Below are positions 23,870 to 33,657 of a DNA stretch of 64,000 bases, piece after piece; positions within the stretch are counted from its first letter, which is position 1, and each line of letters starts with the position of its first letter. This stretch comes from Berghia stephanieae (lineage: Eukaryota > Mollusca > Gastropoda > Nudibranchia > Aeolidiidae). A program made the translations under genes and the position numbers. The notes under the pieces were generated by a model. That model worked only from the letters and a program-made list of their open reading frames with translations. It was not told the DNA's origin and searched no databases. The stretch covers positions 88,134,448-88,198,447 of the forward strand of contig CM067442.1 in NCBI GenBank assembly GCA_034508935.3, written 5' to 3'.

Positions 23870-24998
23870 AATGTAGTATCTCTTAAACCAAAGCAACGTT
23901 TAAAAGATGGAGTAAAACGGCATGGCTTATTGTGTTTAATTCAGAGGAGAGGTTAATAGATCTAGTTTTTGTTGTCAATAGAATTCAATATTCTATTGAA
24001 GCTTTGAGGATATCTGTTTGTGTGCTGAGTTTTCTATGCTGATTGATAGGTTCACTTAAATCATTAACTTTATCATGTTTTAGAAAAGTCTCATGAAATA
24101 AATAACTCTTTCAAGAATGTTTCATAGAAAGGAAAAAAATCAAAACCAGCCTATATATTTAAAGTTTATTTTGATCTAGTTTATCCTTTTTGGATATATA
24201 GGTTTTTATAATTGCTGTCTTATTAAGAAGTAGACATTACATCAGAGCTGAGTGAGTTATTTATTTTGACAGTTATAATAATAGGCAATAATTTATGTCG
24301 TTCTTAAGTAAGGATGCAGGGATGGTGTCAGGATTACAACGTTTGGAAGGACTATTCATTATAATTGATCATTTACCTTCTTCTTTCTTTTTCAGTCGAA
24401 CTGCCATTGTACTTTCCAACAGAACATCCCACTTTTGTGTTTAAGTCAGTTTATCATAACCATAATAGAAAGCCATACACGGAGAGACATGTCAATTTCC
24501 CTTACAGTCCAAGGTGGAACGGCAATGAGATGGCAAAGAGAGCTGGGTAACTTTTTATTCCTCAGTACCTTAGATATTCACGGCAGCTTCTTAACACTAC
24601 AGTACTCGCTGGATTCTAGCATGCTGAATTCTAGCACACTCTGCAATACGATACACTGGAGCTTGGTGATCGAATGTATTCGTTGCCTCCCATGAGCATT
24701 GGATTTTGGCACACTCAGATTTTAGCACGTTTTTTTGTTTTTTTCCAGAACGTGCTAAAATCCAGTGAGTACTGTAGTAGAATAACATTTTAGTAAGGTT
24801 ACCTGATCTGTATTCCACTTAAATGATTTTACATTGACACCGTCCATTGAATATAACTTGTAATCTAAAAAGAAATTGGCAGTGTAGAGTCCTTAATTGT
24901 AATTTCAGCTGATATCTATCTTTCTTTTCCTCAGTGCCTACATATTGGAATCCATCAAGAGCTTTCAGATGGCTTCAGTAACAAATGCAGATAAATAG
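11503..24998 (+). CDS. BABAM2: BRISC and BRCA1-A complex member 2 orthologue, eleven exons, complete
   Basis: Known role: BABAM2 (BRE/BRCC45) is a scaffold with UEV-like folds in the BRISC and BRCA1-A complexes. It holds the K63-specific deubiquitinase BRCC36 with Abraxas or ABRO1 and MERIT40. Exons: 11503-11627, 12873-12943, 16401-16498, 18048-18230, 19177-19251, 19688-19788, 20125-20224, 21203-21273, 23386-23468, 24396-24546 and 24935-24998. All borders are AG/GT and phases close to 1122 nt, i.e. 373 aa plus stop; human is 383 aa. Matching blocks include TWEIIFDLCNVKEPPDIIF (human KWDIIFNAQYPELPPDFIF), KRKDYISAFLSHFE (human KRREYIAAFLSHFG) and PYSPRWNGNEMAKRA (human PYSPRWDGNEMAKRA). The C-terminal exon is divergent. 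Introns carry a LINE piece, a Tc1-like relic, SINEs and microsatellites. Nothing suggests a pseudogene. Confidence 0.95.
11712..11930 (+). mobile_element. tRNA-derived SINE (family A), BABAM2 intron 1
   Basis: A head with GTTGCTCAGCGGTACAG (A box-like) and ACGGTACTGAGTTCGAAT (B box-like) is followed by TGTGGCCTTGAGCAAATCAC and a tail ending near a T-run. The TGTGGCCTTGAGCAA block is typical of many invertebrate and fish tRNA-SINE bodies. Confidence 0.75.
13098..14640 (+). pseudogene. Non-LTR retrotransposon (LINE) fragment, endonuclease tail to reverse transcriptase
   Basis: In BABAM2 intron 2, same orientation as the gene. Frames encode PDISDHDAVIIAIDMNPKKN (end of the AP endonuclease domain), then a linker with ADWEDLRNEI. 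The reverse transcriptase follows, with TGEVPEDWRTANVAPIY, DFSKAFDKV, GVPQGSVLGPALF and FAEDG in place of the usual FADD. Several stops and frame changes (for example the stop after SGPDI at 13869-13871) show a dead copy. The motif set suits the CR1/L2/Jockey group; finer placement needs a tree. Confidence 0.85.
14758..16258. mobile_element. 1.5 kb non-autonomous DNA element with 16-bp inverted ends
   Basis: It starts CAGGGTGTCCAGGGAA and ends TTCCCTGGACACCCTG, perfect inverted ends, and is flanked by AACTA on both sides (14753-14757 and 16259-16263). GGTCGGAAAT motifs repeat just inside the left end and GGTAGGAAATTTT just inside the right end, in the same orientation. Most of the inside is a minisatellite array (14940-15770). 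No transposase ORF. The CAGGG start resembles some hAT elements, but a 5-bp duplication is short for hAT (normally 8). Confidence 0.75.
14940..15770. repeat. Minisatellite, 36-42 bp unit (copy 2)
   Basis: Units on the theme ACTACTACAACCACCACC then ACATCATCATC, with many variants. The array lies wholly inside the 14758-16258 element. Long open frames read through it only because the repeat lacks stops; they are not genes. Confidence 0.9.
16853..16925. repeat. (ATT)n and (GTT)n microsatellite
   Basis: ATT repeats run into TTG repeats in BABAM2 intron 3. Confidence 0.9.
17219..17990 (+). mobile_element. Composite SINE (family B head and body plus long tail)
   Basis: The head AATAGCTCAGTTTATAGAGC with B box-like GGACTGAGATCAGTTCTGG is followed by the family B body to about 17460. 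Then comes the roughly 525-bp tail, which starts GGATGGGGTTTCTTGACC and ends GCGCGTAAAACCCTTAAAAA. The same head-body-tail order is seen at 54826-55590, so it is probably one retroposed unit of about 770 bp. It lies in BABAM2 intron 3, ending about 60 bp before exon 4. Confidence 0.7.
18251..18370 (+). repeat. (AAT)n microsatellite plus SINE tail fragment (family C)
   Basis: AAT repeats at about 18258-18296 abut CATGGCATTTATATCACAC and a TGACACTCAATGCACGTTAC block. This matches the ATATAGCGC / CTCAAAGCGTTTTACA theme at 55875-55930 and 35480-35530. Confidence 0.55.
18997..19135 (-). mobile_element. SINE family B body fragment
   Basis: The minus strand reads AGCTGGGTCTATTAGATG, then AACAATTGCTATTATATG and CTATAGAAACTGAAATAAAC, as in the body at 17290-17455. 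Head and long tail are absent. It ends some 40 bp before BABAM2 exon 5. Confidence 0.6.
21540..22230 (-). pseudogene. Tc1/mariner-like transposase relic
   Basis: Minus-strand frames in BABAM2 intron 8 give DCFGGGSVIV followed by a GGIS motif, then LFQQDNTHASIIAMDM, then LNPIQHIYDELASIL. These match the Tc1 signatures VWGGIS, FQQDNAxxHTA and LDWPSQSPDLNPIEHLWDEL around the second and third catalytic carboxylates. The frame is broken by several stops and shifts, so it is an old dead copy. No inverted ends located. Confidence 0.75.
22766..23010 (-). mobile_element. SINE family B, head and body
   Basis: The minus strand carries a GAGCTCTCGTTTCACAAGC-like head, then the body with CAGTGATTGGCTTTGTTAG and AGATCTGGTGGCAACTAC. 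It resembles 17219-17460 without the long tail. It lies in BABAM2 intron 8. Confidence 0.6.
23655..23868. repeat. Polypyrimidine (CT/CCT)n tract
   Basis: Over 210 bp of nearly unbroken C/T on the plus strand in BABAM2 intron 9. Long open frames on both strands here are repeat artefacts. Confidence 0.97.
24600..24774. mobile_element. 175-bp MITE with TA target duplication
   Basis: It starts CAGTACTCGCTGGATTCTAG and its other end reads inversely CAGTACTCACTGGATTTTAG. TA flanks both ends. Length, ends and TA site fit a Tc1/mariner/pogo-type MITE. It sits in BABAM2 intron 10, about 50 bp after exon 10. Confidence 0.8.
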
Positions 24999-27276
24999 AT
25001 ATGCTGTTTTAAACCTGTTATTTCACAACATCGTATTCGACAAATTATTATAATGTATATTGTCACCACCTGTACCTACTTCTAATATGTACTTCTTAAA
25101 ATGTTATATATATGTTGTGTCAAATTCATTCATGTGATTTTCAATTTTTTTATAATTATTAACTTGAGCAGTATTTTTTATTTTTATATGTTCATTATAA
25201 TTGAGAGGGGAATGATAAAATCACATGAAAGCAATGACTATGTTGGGGCCAGAGAAATGTGGCTATAGGTACCACAAGTGAAATTTTATTTCTGGAAGCA
25301 ATATTTGGTAACTTTACCAAAAAGTGCTTGCAAAAACAAGAAGATAGCAACTTATTTCATCAAAATCGAACAATACTGAACAAAGATATAAAGTTTTGAA
25401 ATTTTATTATTTCTGCAGTCTTCGACAACTGCCGTTTTCATCAACTTCAACTTGATACAACAAATTTAATTTATACATGAACATAAATCTCTACCCTTTA
25501 TCACAACACTGGCATAGCAGTCTTTACATAAACAAATTTGCAGAAGTAAGGAAAGTCAATAAATTTTTTTTACGGGAATCGAAAAACGAGAGAAAACCAA
25601 TATTTTCTAAGGTAATATTCTACGAAAAGTTGCCGAATGGCACACTTGGATGGCAATAAAATCAAAATTTATTGATTTATAACTAGGAAAACTTCATGAC
25701 ATGTTATCCTCAATGCAGTCAACAGCTCAATTTTTTTTCGATGATGTAGGGCATCAAAATAAAAATTTATTAGGGGGAAACGCGGCTACGAAGCCAAATT
25801 TGCTATTTGGCAGAAAATAATTACGAAATCACGTATATTACCATAACTTCATTATTAACAAAGATATCAACATGAAACTCCTGGGTGGGGATCCTGACCT
25901 CCCATAGTGGGCAGGGGGGTACATACTGTGTCTTTTATCCCCTTATATCTGTTTTCCAACTTGCTTTCTGTCTTTGTCTTGGCATGAGATTACCTGGTTT
26001 TGTCCTGGCCCTGGCTGGAGTCCTAGATGGGAGGGAAACAGTCAAATGCATAGTTATTGTTTTGGGAGATGATATTTTTTTCCTTGTAAATCGTCTCTCT
26101 GTAATGTATTATTGTTATTTTAATGTATAATGTAGGCATTTGAGTGTATTTAGGTACCACAAGTGAAAATTTCAAAGTCATTCAATGTTTATCAAAGTAC
26201 CAGATTCCTTTTCCTCTCACAGAGACAGAGACAACACAAAAAAATCATAAAAATCCATTAAGAAACAAGAAAGTTTTGAGTTTTCAAAGTTTTATTAACT
26301 TAGAAAAATTATGACATCAGCGCGCTGTAGCGCAAAATGACAAATTTGCGGGGTCATAACTAAAAAACAGAAGAAAAGAATGATAAAACAAACATAAAGT
26401 CAAACATAACAACAACTACACTTGAATATCAAATAGTGTCACTTAATTATCTTGTTAATCTTAGGACTTATAACATCTCAAAATTAGCCAAAATTTGAAC
26501 GTTTTGGTCAAATTATGCATCCACGTTGGCCCGCAGACCATTTTCCATAGCATGCCAAGGGACAAATATTACCCGAAAGAGCCAATATTAGCAATGAATT
26601 TTAACAACAACATATAGATTAAGTCTAATTTTTTTCAGAGGTATGAAGTACAAAATGCGGCAGATACAAGACGTCAAAGAGTGGCAAAAGCCAAAAAACG
26701 CACCGCGGAAGATAATTCTTAGCGGTGACAAGGATCGCAAGATCCAACAAGAGAAAAATAATCATACAAAATTAACAAATTAAGCTACAGGGTTGGTTCT
26801 TATACCAAATCAAAGGTTATTTTATTGTCTATCTCAACAAATGTAATAAAAGACACTCATTTACCATTTAAACTAATATCCAAACAAATTATGTAACACC
26901 AGTAAGCTAAACTGGCTACTGAGAAATGAGGTCGACATAGGGGGAAAAAATCTTATAAAATCATTAAATTAAGCTACAGACTTTGTTATAATACCAAATT
27001 AAAGGTTTTTTCAGGGTCTATGTATTCAAATGAATAAAATGCATATATGGACAATTAAAACTAACATTTTTGACAAATTATGTAACAACACGCAATAATG
27101 ACCACCGCAAAATGAAGACGATATAAAAGGAAAAAATCATATAAAATCAACAAATTATATATTTTTTTAATCAACAAAGTATTAAGCCATAGTCTTGTTT
27201 CTCATGCCAAATTGAAGCTTATACTATTCCATGGATTCTCTAATGAAATGGACAAAATGCACTCATTAAGCTTTAT
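24999..27276. other. BABAM2 3' flank and repeat-rich spacer, no gene seen
   Basis: AT-rich. It includes a partial copy of the long tail repeat at 25884-26152. The phrase GGTACCACAAGTGAAA occurs at 25268 and 26154. The part nearest 27277 may be the untranslated flank of hAT-like copy A, but no inverted ends were found. Confidence 0.5.
25884..26152 (+). mobile_element. Long tail repeat, 5' half only
   Basis: It starts GGGTGGGGATCCTGACCTCC and follows the same consensus as 55066 and 43372 as far as GAGTGTATT. The 3' half with the hairpin is missing. Confidence 0.75.
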
Positions 27277-28436
27277 TCATTTATCATCGATAGCCTCCAA
27301 AAGTTGTTCAAAAAGTTGTTTTTTAGTTCCAGAGATCTTAAGATGTTTCTGATTTAGAAATAACTTCCTGTAATGTATTTGATCCTTATGATCTTCTAAT
27401 GAACCTGTGTTCCACAAATTGACAATTTCTTCTTTGTTCGTACACACACCTTTCTCTAAAATGGCATCAAGAATACGATTCTTTTGCTTTAAATCTAAGA
27501 CTATCTTTTCTTTTTTATCTCATTCTTTTCAATGAGTTTAATTATTTTCTGTTTCTCTCTCAATACTGACTCATTGTGCTCTTTTCTTAACAATTTTCCA
27601 CCCTTATGTGCTGAAGTCAATATCCTTTTATGCTCGCTTTTACCTTTTTTCATTAACCAGGTCAGATGATCATTATGCTTCCACATATTAATTGTCGAGC
27701 GGTGATGAGTGGAACAATGTCGTCTTTTATTTATGTTATAGTCAAGGTCTCCAAAGGGACGCTCACCAGTCAGATTATTTAAAGGACACTTATCCAAAAT
27801 ATGTCGAATGTTGTCAGGTATATCACCTGCAAATATCCCATCCCCTAAAAACTCACATAATTGTCTGTTCAGCACTATGTTCATTTCTGTAGCCAATGCT
27901 GTAAAGGTCATGACTATGGTATTGTCATCACAGAACTCCCTCAAACTAGCCAGACAGTTAAGAAATGTGTCAGTGTCGGGTAAAAATTCTGCTTCAAATC
28001 ATGAAGAGAGATTGAAAATTTCGTCAGGGTCTGATAAAATTGACCACGCTGAAAGAGCAGAACTAATGCTCTGTACATAAGGTGGAAAGGAACTGTAAGG
28101 CTTTGGACTATTCATTAGTTTCCAATATGGACCTGTTAGAATCAGATTAAAAATGGCTACTGAAATGACAGAAGAAAAGAGCATCTTATTATCAAGTGCG
28201 CTTCTAACTCCTACTTTTTTGTTGGTAATTGTGCAACAGTTGTCTAAGAAGTCAATAATTTGATCTCTATGTTGGACTACGGCTGAAGTGTTTTCAAAAA
28301 CATTATTAAATCTGTTACTTCGAAAGCTACAGAAAAGGTAATCAATGTCATATTTTGGCAATAAGCTAGCCACTGGTGTCGACAACCATTTTTTTCATCC
28401 CCTCTTTGACCGAACAGATCAGCAGCAGCGGGGGGG
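27277..28436 (-). pseudogene. hAT-like transposase, decayed copy A (C-terminal part)
   Basis: The frames on the minus strand run parallel to copy B at 29540-31293. Shared blocks are GDEKNGCRHQWLAYC, FRSNRFNNVFENTSAV, GPYWKLMNS, CPLNNLTGERPFGDLDYN and RRHCSTHHRSTINMWKHN. The C-terminal block LKISGTKKQLFEQLLEAI resembles a SAP motif. The NLTGERPFGD and RRHCSTHH blocks fit the hAT C-terminal pattern of a conserved E followed by paired R and a hydrophobic helix. At least two frame changes, and upstream coding ends at a poly-G run (28422-28452), so this is a dead, truncated copy. Assignment to hAT is my inference from motif order. Confidence 0.6.
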
Positions 28437-28492
28437 GGGGGGGGGGGGGGGGAACAGAACTCTGTGTGTAGTGTGTGTGTAAGGGGGGGGGG
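28422..28492. repeat. Poly-G runs with (GT)n
   Basis: A G-run of about 25, then GTGTAGTGTGTGTG, then a second G-run. It marks the truncated edge of hAT-like copy A. Confidence 0.9.
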
Positions 28493-28627
28493 GTGTTATG
28501 GAGCTGTAGTATTGATAGGGTTTAATAATAATGATTGTGTGTCAATTAATTAAGATTATAGCCTATCATCTTAGAAAGCAGAAGAGCAGTTGTCTTTTTT
28601 TCCCCAAGTAAATCAATTGCAGTTTGT

Positions 28628-28893
28628 AGTTGTAGTGTATTCCTCTTTGTTGGATTTTGTGCTTGTGTCTGGATGAGACTTATAGGTGATCTCAAACTAG
28701 GTGCATTGGTGGTATACTCTTGGAATCTGCATCTGATCCCTATTTGTTCCCAGTTCCCTATGTCTTACTTTTTCTTGGGTGCTTTAATTGTAATTCTAGA
28801 ACTTTTTACTGTCCCATTTTCTTCCTTTTTACTGGCGCTGATATAACCTAAATGTGTTGCAAGCGCCGTAAAACCCTTAAAAACAAACATGTA
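28628..28893 (+). mobile_element. Long tail repeat, 3' half only
   Basis: It starts in the GTGTATTCCTCTTTGTTGG part of the consensus and ends with the hairpin GGCGCT...AGCGCC (28834-28867) and CCCTTAAAAACAAAC. Confidence 0.8.
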
Positions 28894-29539
28894 ATAATGA
28901 AGTCAAATTTAAGATAAAATTGCAAAAAGGTAGTATAACATGACTTTTGAAGTATAAATAATTTGATAATCTGGCCGATCGACCTCGATAGAATAAATTG
29001 ATTGTTCAAAATGGAAAAATTAATGTCAAATTTCATCCTACAGAGACATAACAATCATTTCACACAGAGCAGAGGAATGCACACAGTGAATAAACTTTTC
29101 CATAGGTGAAAACTGTCCACAAAACAGTCATTCTTTTGATACAAAATTGCCTTCAGGGCAAACATCAAAATTCCCAAACGAAAAAAAATATATATATCAT
29201 AAGACAGAAAGGAACTAAGGTATGCAAGCAATAATACATGATATTACGTCCTGCCTTTGAATTAAAAAAAAAAATACAATATAACCATTTACATTGCAAC
29301 AGATAATGGTGCAAATTTCAGATACAAAAAGTAAACGTTCGTATAAAATGAAAAGAATCGAAGGTGAAGTCAACTTTATACCAAAATGAATAAAAGTAGA
29401 CAACCTCCCCAGTAAAATGGCAAAACATGAACTACAATCTTTGTGTTTCATCTAAGCGACAGACCGTCCTGACAACTCAAAAACTAAATAAAAATTTTAA
29501 AAGGCAATGAAAAAATTTTTTTTTTAAAACACCTAGGAT

Positions 29540-31293
29540 CTAAATTTCATCACCATCTGACCTATTGTCATTATGGTCCCGCTCCATCCCAATAATGTTA
29601 AATAATGATTGATATAGTTCGCTTTTAGTACCAGTCAATCTCACGTGTTTATTATTTTGAAACACTTTCCTGTATACTTTAGTTGTGTCTTCAGTGATTC
29701 GACAGCCGAATTCCTGAATAGGTCATCTAACTCTTCCTTTGTCTTGCAGAGGCCACCATCTTTAATAATACCATCAAGGATTGATGATCTCATCTCTGCA
29801 TCTTTTATTTCCCTCTCCTGCATCTTTTCTCTATTTGCAGCAAGTTTTGACTTAATGATATCTCTCTGACGCCTGACAGATTCCAAATGCTTCTCCCTTA
29901 GTACCTTTCTGTGCTTAACAGCAGAATCCATGATTTCTGCCTTCCTCTTTTTGGGCTGGCTCTCCAACCATGCTGCAGTGTTGTTATGCTTCCACATTGT
30001 GACAGACGACCGATGATGTGTAGTCGCATGTCTCCGCTTCAGCATATCGTGGTCCAAATCACCAAAGAGGCGTTCTCCAGACAGGTTCGTGAGGGGACAA
30101 GTATCTAACAGTTGTTTTGTTTCATAGTCAATGTTGCCATAAACTTCACCCTCAAGGAAGTCCTTTAATTGTCGTCTCAGCACAGATTGGCACTTCATGG
30201 CAATAGTTTTTAGGGTTCTTTGCCATACATTTTTCTGGGTAATAAAATTGTTGAACATCAAGTCAATTGTGGCATCATCTTGGATAATAAAGTCCTCGAA
30301 AACTGAGGTCACGTCGACTGGACTGTCAATTCCATGAGTGTCAAGTTGATCAAGCTTGGCATCCAATTTTCTGACATTCTGGGGAAATGATCCATAAGGC
30401 AGATAGCTGTTCATTAATTTCCAATACGATCCAGTGACAATCGTATTAAACAATGCCACAGCTCCAATCATAGCCAGGACCCTGTCATCAAGAAGGTCAG
30501 ATGTCACACTCTGTAACTTCAAGTTGGAGTGGAAGTTAGCTTTTGACAAAAAATCTGTCACATGCTGGTGATGATACAAAGTTGCAGAAGCATTTTCAAA
30601 TATGTTATTAAATCTGTTGTTGCGATAAGATGAGAACTTAGATCTTATTTTTTTTTCATCACAATAGGCCAGCCAATTCGACCTACTACCGCTCTTTTCA
30701 TCACATCTCGGCCTGAGGCATTCCGATGCAGTTCTAATCAGTCATATTGCTGCAGATTCAGAGGTTGAATTTGAAAATGATGCAAATTTCGACTGCAAAT
30801 CCCTCCCAAGTCCAGAACAACTTTCCTCTTTGCAAATGTCTTGCTCCATTACATTAAGTGCTTCCTGCGTTGCCTGAGCAAGGCCCAACAAAAAGTGGGC
30901 ATTGCAATAAATAAAATGAGTGGTGACATTCTCATCCTGTAAGTGCTCTCGTCTAAACTCAGCCATCTTCTTGTTAAATGATTTATTGACTGCTGCTCTG
31001 TCCGTCATAAGGCATTTCATTTTCTGTACTAGCTCCTTGAACACATCATCCTTCTTCTCCTCTTCATCTTCGGAATCAATGGAATAAATGCTTGAGAGCT
31101 CGTGCAATAATTCGATTGTCTTCTCCAGCAAAGTATTTGCATCATCTGATGCAACCTCCGTGCAGCCTATACTTAGCTGCGTCTTGTCAGCAAGAATGAT
31201 GTGACGCTCCAGATAGTGTTGCTTTTGACGACTGGTGCCATCAGAGACATAAGTATAATGGTCTGACTTCTTAATCTCATCAACTACTATCAT
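29540..31293 (-). pseudogene. hAT-like transposase, copy B (nearly open frame)
   Basis: The frame is open from 31293 to 29641 except for one TGA at 30742-30744. A frame change near 29650 precedes a short C-terminal part ending with TAG at 29540. Motifs in order: YVSDGTSRQKQ (possible first catalytic Asp), CLMTDRAAVNKSFNKKM (compare TTDNASN in hAT), FIYCNAHFLLGLA (compare CxxHxLNL), FSSYRNNRFNNIFENASA, GSYWKLMNS, and CPLTNLSGERLFGDLDHDML (possible Glu). Then come RRHATTHHRSSVTMWKHN and a basic coiled region. Related unannotated multi-copy proteins are, as I recall, common in cnidarians and molluscs. No N-terminal zinc-finger exon or inverted ends found. Could instead be a decaying domesticated gene. 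Confidence 0.6.
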
Positions 31294-32187
31294 TGTAGAG
31301 TGGAAAGGACGAAGTTTCTTTTGATATCAAAGAAATTCGGATATATTAACTGGGGATGTTATTTTCTGAGGAAGGTTCCAAACTGCTCACTCAGTCTCTC
31401 ATGACGGCCATTCCCTTCTTTGTTTGATATCCAAAGAAAGCTGAGTTATTTCCCTTTCAAATCACATGACTTTCGCCGAGCATCCACCGGTGACGGCGAA
31501 CAGAAAATGAAAAGACGATGATTTTTCAGATCACTCGCGAAAGCCGAACGCCGAGTGAGATCACGGTGTGTGACCCGTTGAATTTATCAAAACGCCTAGG
31601 TTGTTATATGATATATTGTTTTATAATCTATTCATTCTAAAAGAAGAAAACTAAAGCTTTACATTACTTTTTAATTTATTTCAAACAACCCATTGTGTGG
31701 AAAAATATTAGAGTGGGAAGATGATGAGTTTTCTACGTTTTCGCGATCAACCATCATTTGGATATTAAACTTTGATTTTTAAAAATTTGTATCAATTGCT
31801 CAAATTAAATTGGTGAAAGAATTTTTATTTTACTGAAATATGGCAAAATCTATGTCAAAACTGAACTAAGCTGCAATTAGGGGTTTTTATTGGGGGGGGG
31901 GGGGGGGGGAGTTAATTTATAGGCTGCTTATGTCTGTCCTGCCAGTTATGGTATGATAAGTCATTATTTAGATAATATTTGCTGACAGTCATATTTACTG
32001 TCATGCACTATTAAGATATAGATCCATTCTCTGTATCATATTATATCCACTTAATGATATCTTTCACTTTGAAATTCTTATATATCTGCTGTTCTGTCAA
32101 ATTCAGTCATGTTCATTGTCCAGTGACTTTATTAAATTATTTTTTTGAAGATAAGGTTTAGGTAAACATGCTAAACATTCTCATTCA

Positions 32188-32224
<37 letters not shown>

Positions 32225-32552
32225 TGGTTGGATGGGAGCATCACCCTTGAATCATATACCTATGATGTTCGCATGGGCGTACGATCCGATAGTGATGTCG
32301 TTTCTTCTTCTCTTTACTAGCCTATCCTGCTTCTTTGGTTTGTGATTGTATTTTTGACAGGGGATATTTTTTTTTCTGTAAATCTTCTGCCTGTTTGTTC
32401 TTGGTTATTTATAATTTAGCTTATGATATCTTTAGGTTATGATTTTGATTTACATTTGTACTATTTTTGTTAGATTGCTTGTTTTTTTGTTTCAGCGGTC
32501 TCTCATATAACCTCAATTGTGTTGGAAGAGACCTAAAGCAACAAACAAACAA

Positions 32553-32618
<66 letters not shown>

Positions 32619-33267
32619 TAATACCGGATAGGGAGACTTTTGGTACCCCTATTAGTTCATTTTACAGTACTTTACCAATAGGGAACCAAAATCCGGTCCC
32701 CCTATTGATTTGACCTCTAGCACATTCACTTTTCTATTTTTAGTTTAAAGTTGTCAACCCAACCGTCAAGGATATATAATTGTAAATCATAGTATTGAAG
32801 TTATTGTTAAACACCACAGTAAGAAGAGTTATGCCTAAATTTTCACGTTGGTCAATAAGGTGACCGCCTGAAAAAAGTACAATAGGGGTACCAGTGTTTT
32901 CATCGATATATTTCAATAGTGAGGCAATATATCTTTCCGAAATTTTCTCTAAAATTCTAGAACATTATATGGATTTTTATAGTAATGAAAACCTAATATA
33001 AAATTGTGTGAAAGTTGATGAACTGAGGAATGAACAAGATATACGAATTATAATCTATTTTTAGAAACAGATTTATCGAATCTTGGTCCGGATTCTTATC
33101 TTGGTGACAAGAGACAAGCAAACATAGTAACTCTTTTTTTCGTGAAACGTATGTTTAGTCAATTTCGCGCATAAAGAGGCACTCGGCACTCACTCACTCC
33201 GCAAGTCAGTAGTAGGTGGTTATCAGTTATCAGCTTTAATTCTTAGTCAAACGCTTCATCAAACCCA
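31294..33267. other. Intergenic spacer with simple repeats
   Basis: Contains a poly-G run (31890-31909), (AT)n tracts at 32191-32219 and 32559-32614, a tail repeat of the second hairpin subfamily (32220-32550), and inverted GGTACCCCTATT / AATAGGGGTACC (32651-32662 and 32881-32892). No gene seen. Confidence 0.6.
32220..32550 (+). mobile_element. Tail repeat, second hairpin subfamily
   Basis: It ends in GGTCTCT...AGAGACC (32497-32533) around a loop with ATATAACCTCAATTGTGTTG, then CAACAAACAAACAAAAC. The loop matches the tail family at 28834 and 42118, while the stem sequence differs. The body (CTTCTGCCTGTTTGTTC, GGGGATATTTTTTTTTCTG) also follows the family loosely. 5' limit uncertain. Confidence 0.6.
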
Positions 33268-33402
33268 TTATTGAGTAGCATGTTGATGCCTGATGCCAGT
33301 TGAAGCCATCTCGACGTCGTGAAATGGAGCATCTTCTGTCATAGCAGTAGAATCGTCAGATGCCGCATTTAAATCCTCCATTCCAGGCGTTGCTGTTGCC
33401 AT
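33268..33402 (-). CDS. Small acidic ORF, possible 5' exon of an unknown gene
   Basis: Forty-four codons starting MATATPGMEDLNAASDDSTA, rich in Ala, Asp, Thr and Met, ending TAA at 33268. It lies head to head with the ATG at 33658, leaving 255 bp between. Composition looks more coding-like than its surroundings, but no family is recognised and no downstream minus-strand exon has been found except the hAT-like copy B, 2 kb away. May be chance or a leader exon. Confidence 0.25.
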   Translation of the reverse strand: MATATPGMEDLNAASDDSTAMTEDAPFHDVEMASTGIRHQHATQ

Positions 33403-33657
33403 ATCGATCTTCGAAATGATTTGGTCTAGACGTCAAGTTGACCCGTTCTATGTCTGAAGAGATTTTAAAGTGCAATACCTAACATTATATCTTGATCTAC
33501 AAAAGAGTCTTTTTAAATGAACCGCTGTGTTTCTATATTTTTCAAGAACCAATGATTATCTGATAACAACTGACTTGCGGAGAGAGTGGCCGACGGACGT
33601 CCTCTCTATAGCCGCAAGTATTTTTTCGTCACTTGCTGAGTTCCAAACTAGACGTCT

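Noticed and set aside
23540-23896. Arg/Glu-rich and Ser/Leu/Pro-rich frames on both strands
   Set aside because: Both come from the polypyrimidine tract in BABAM2 intron 9.
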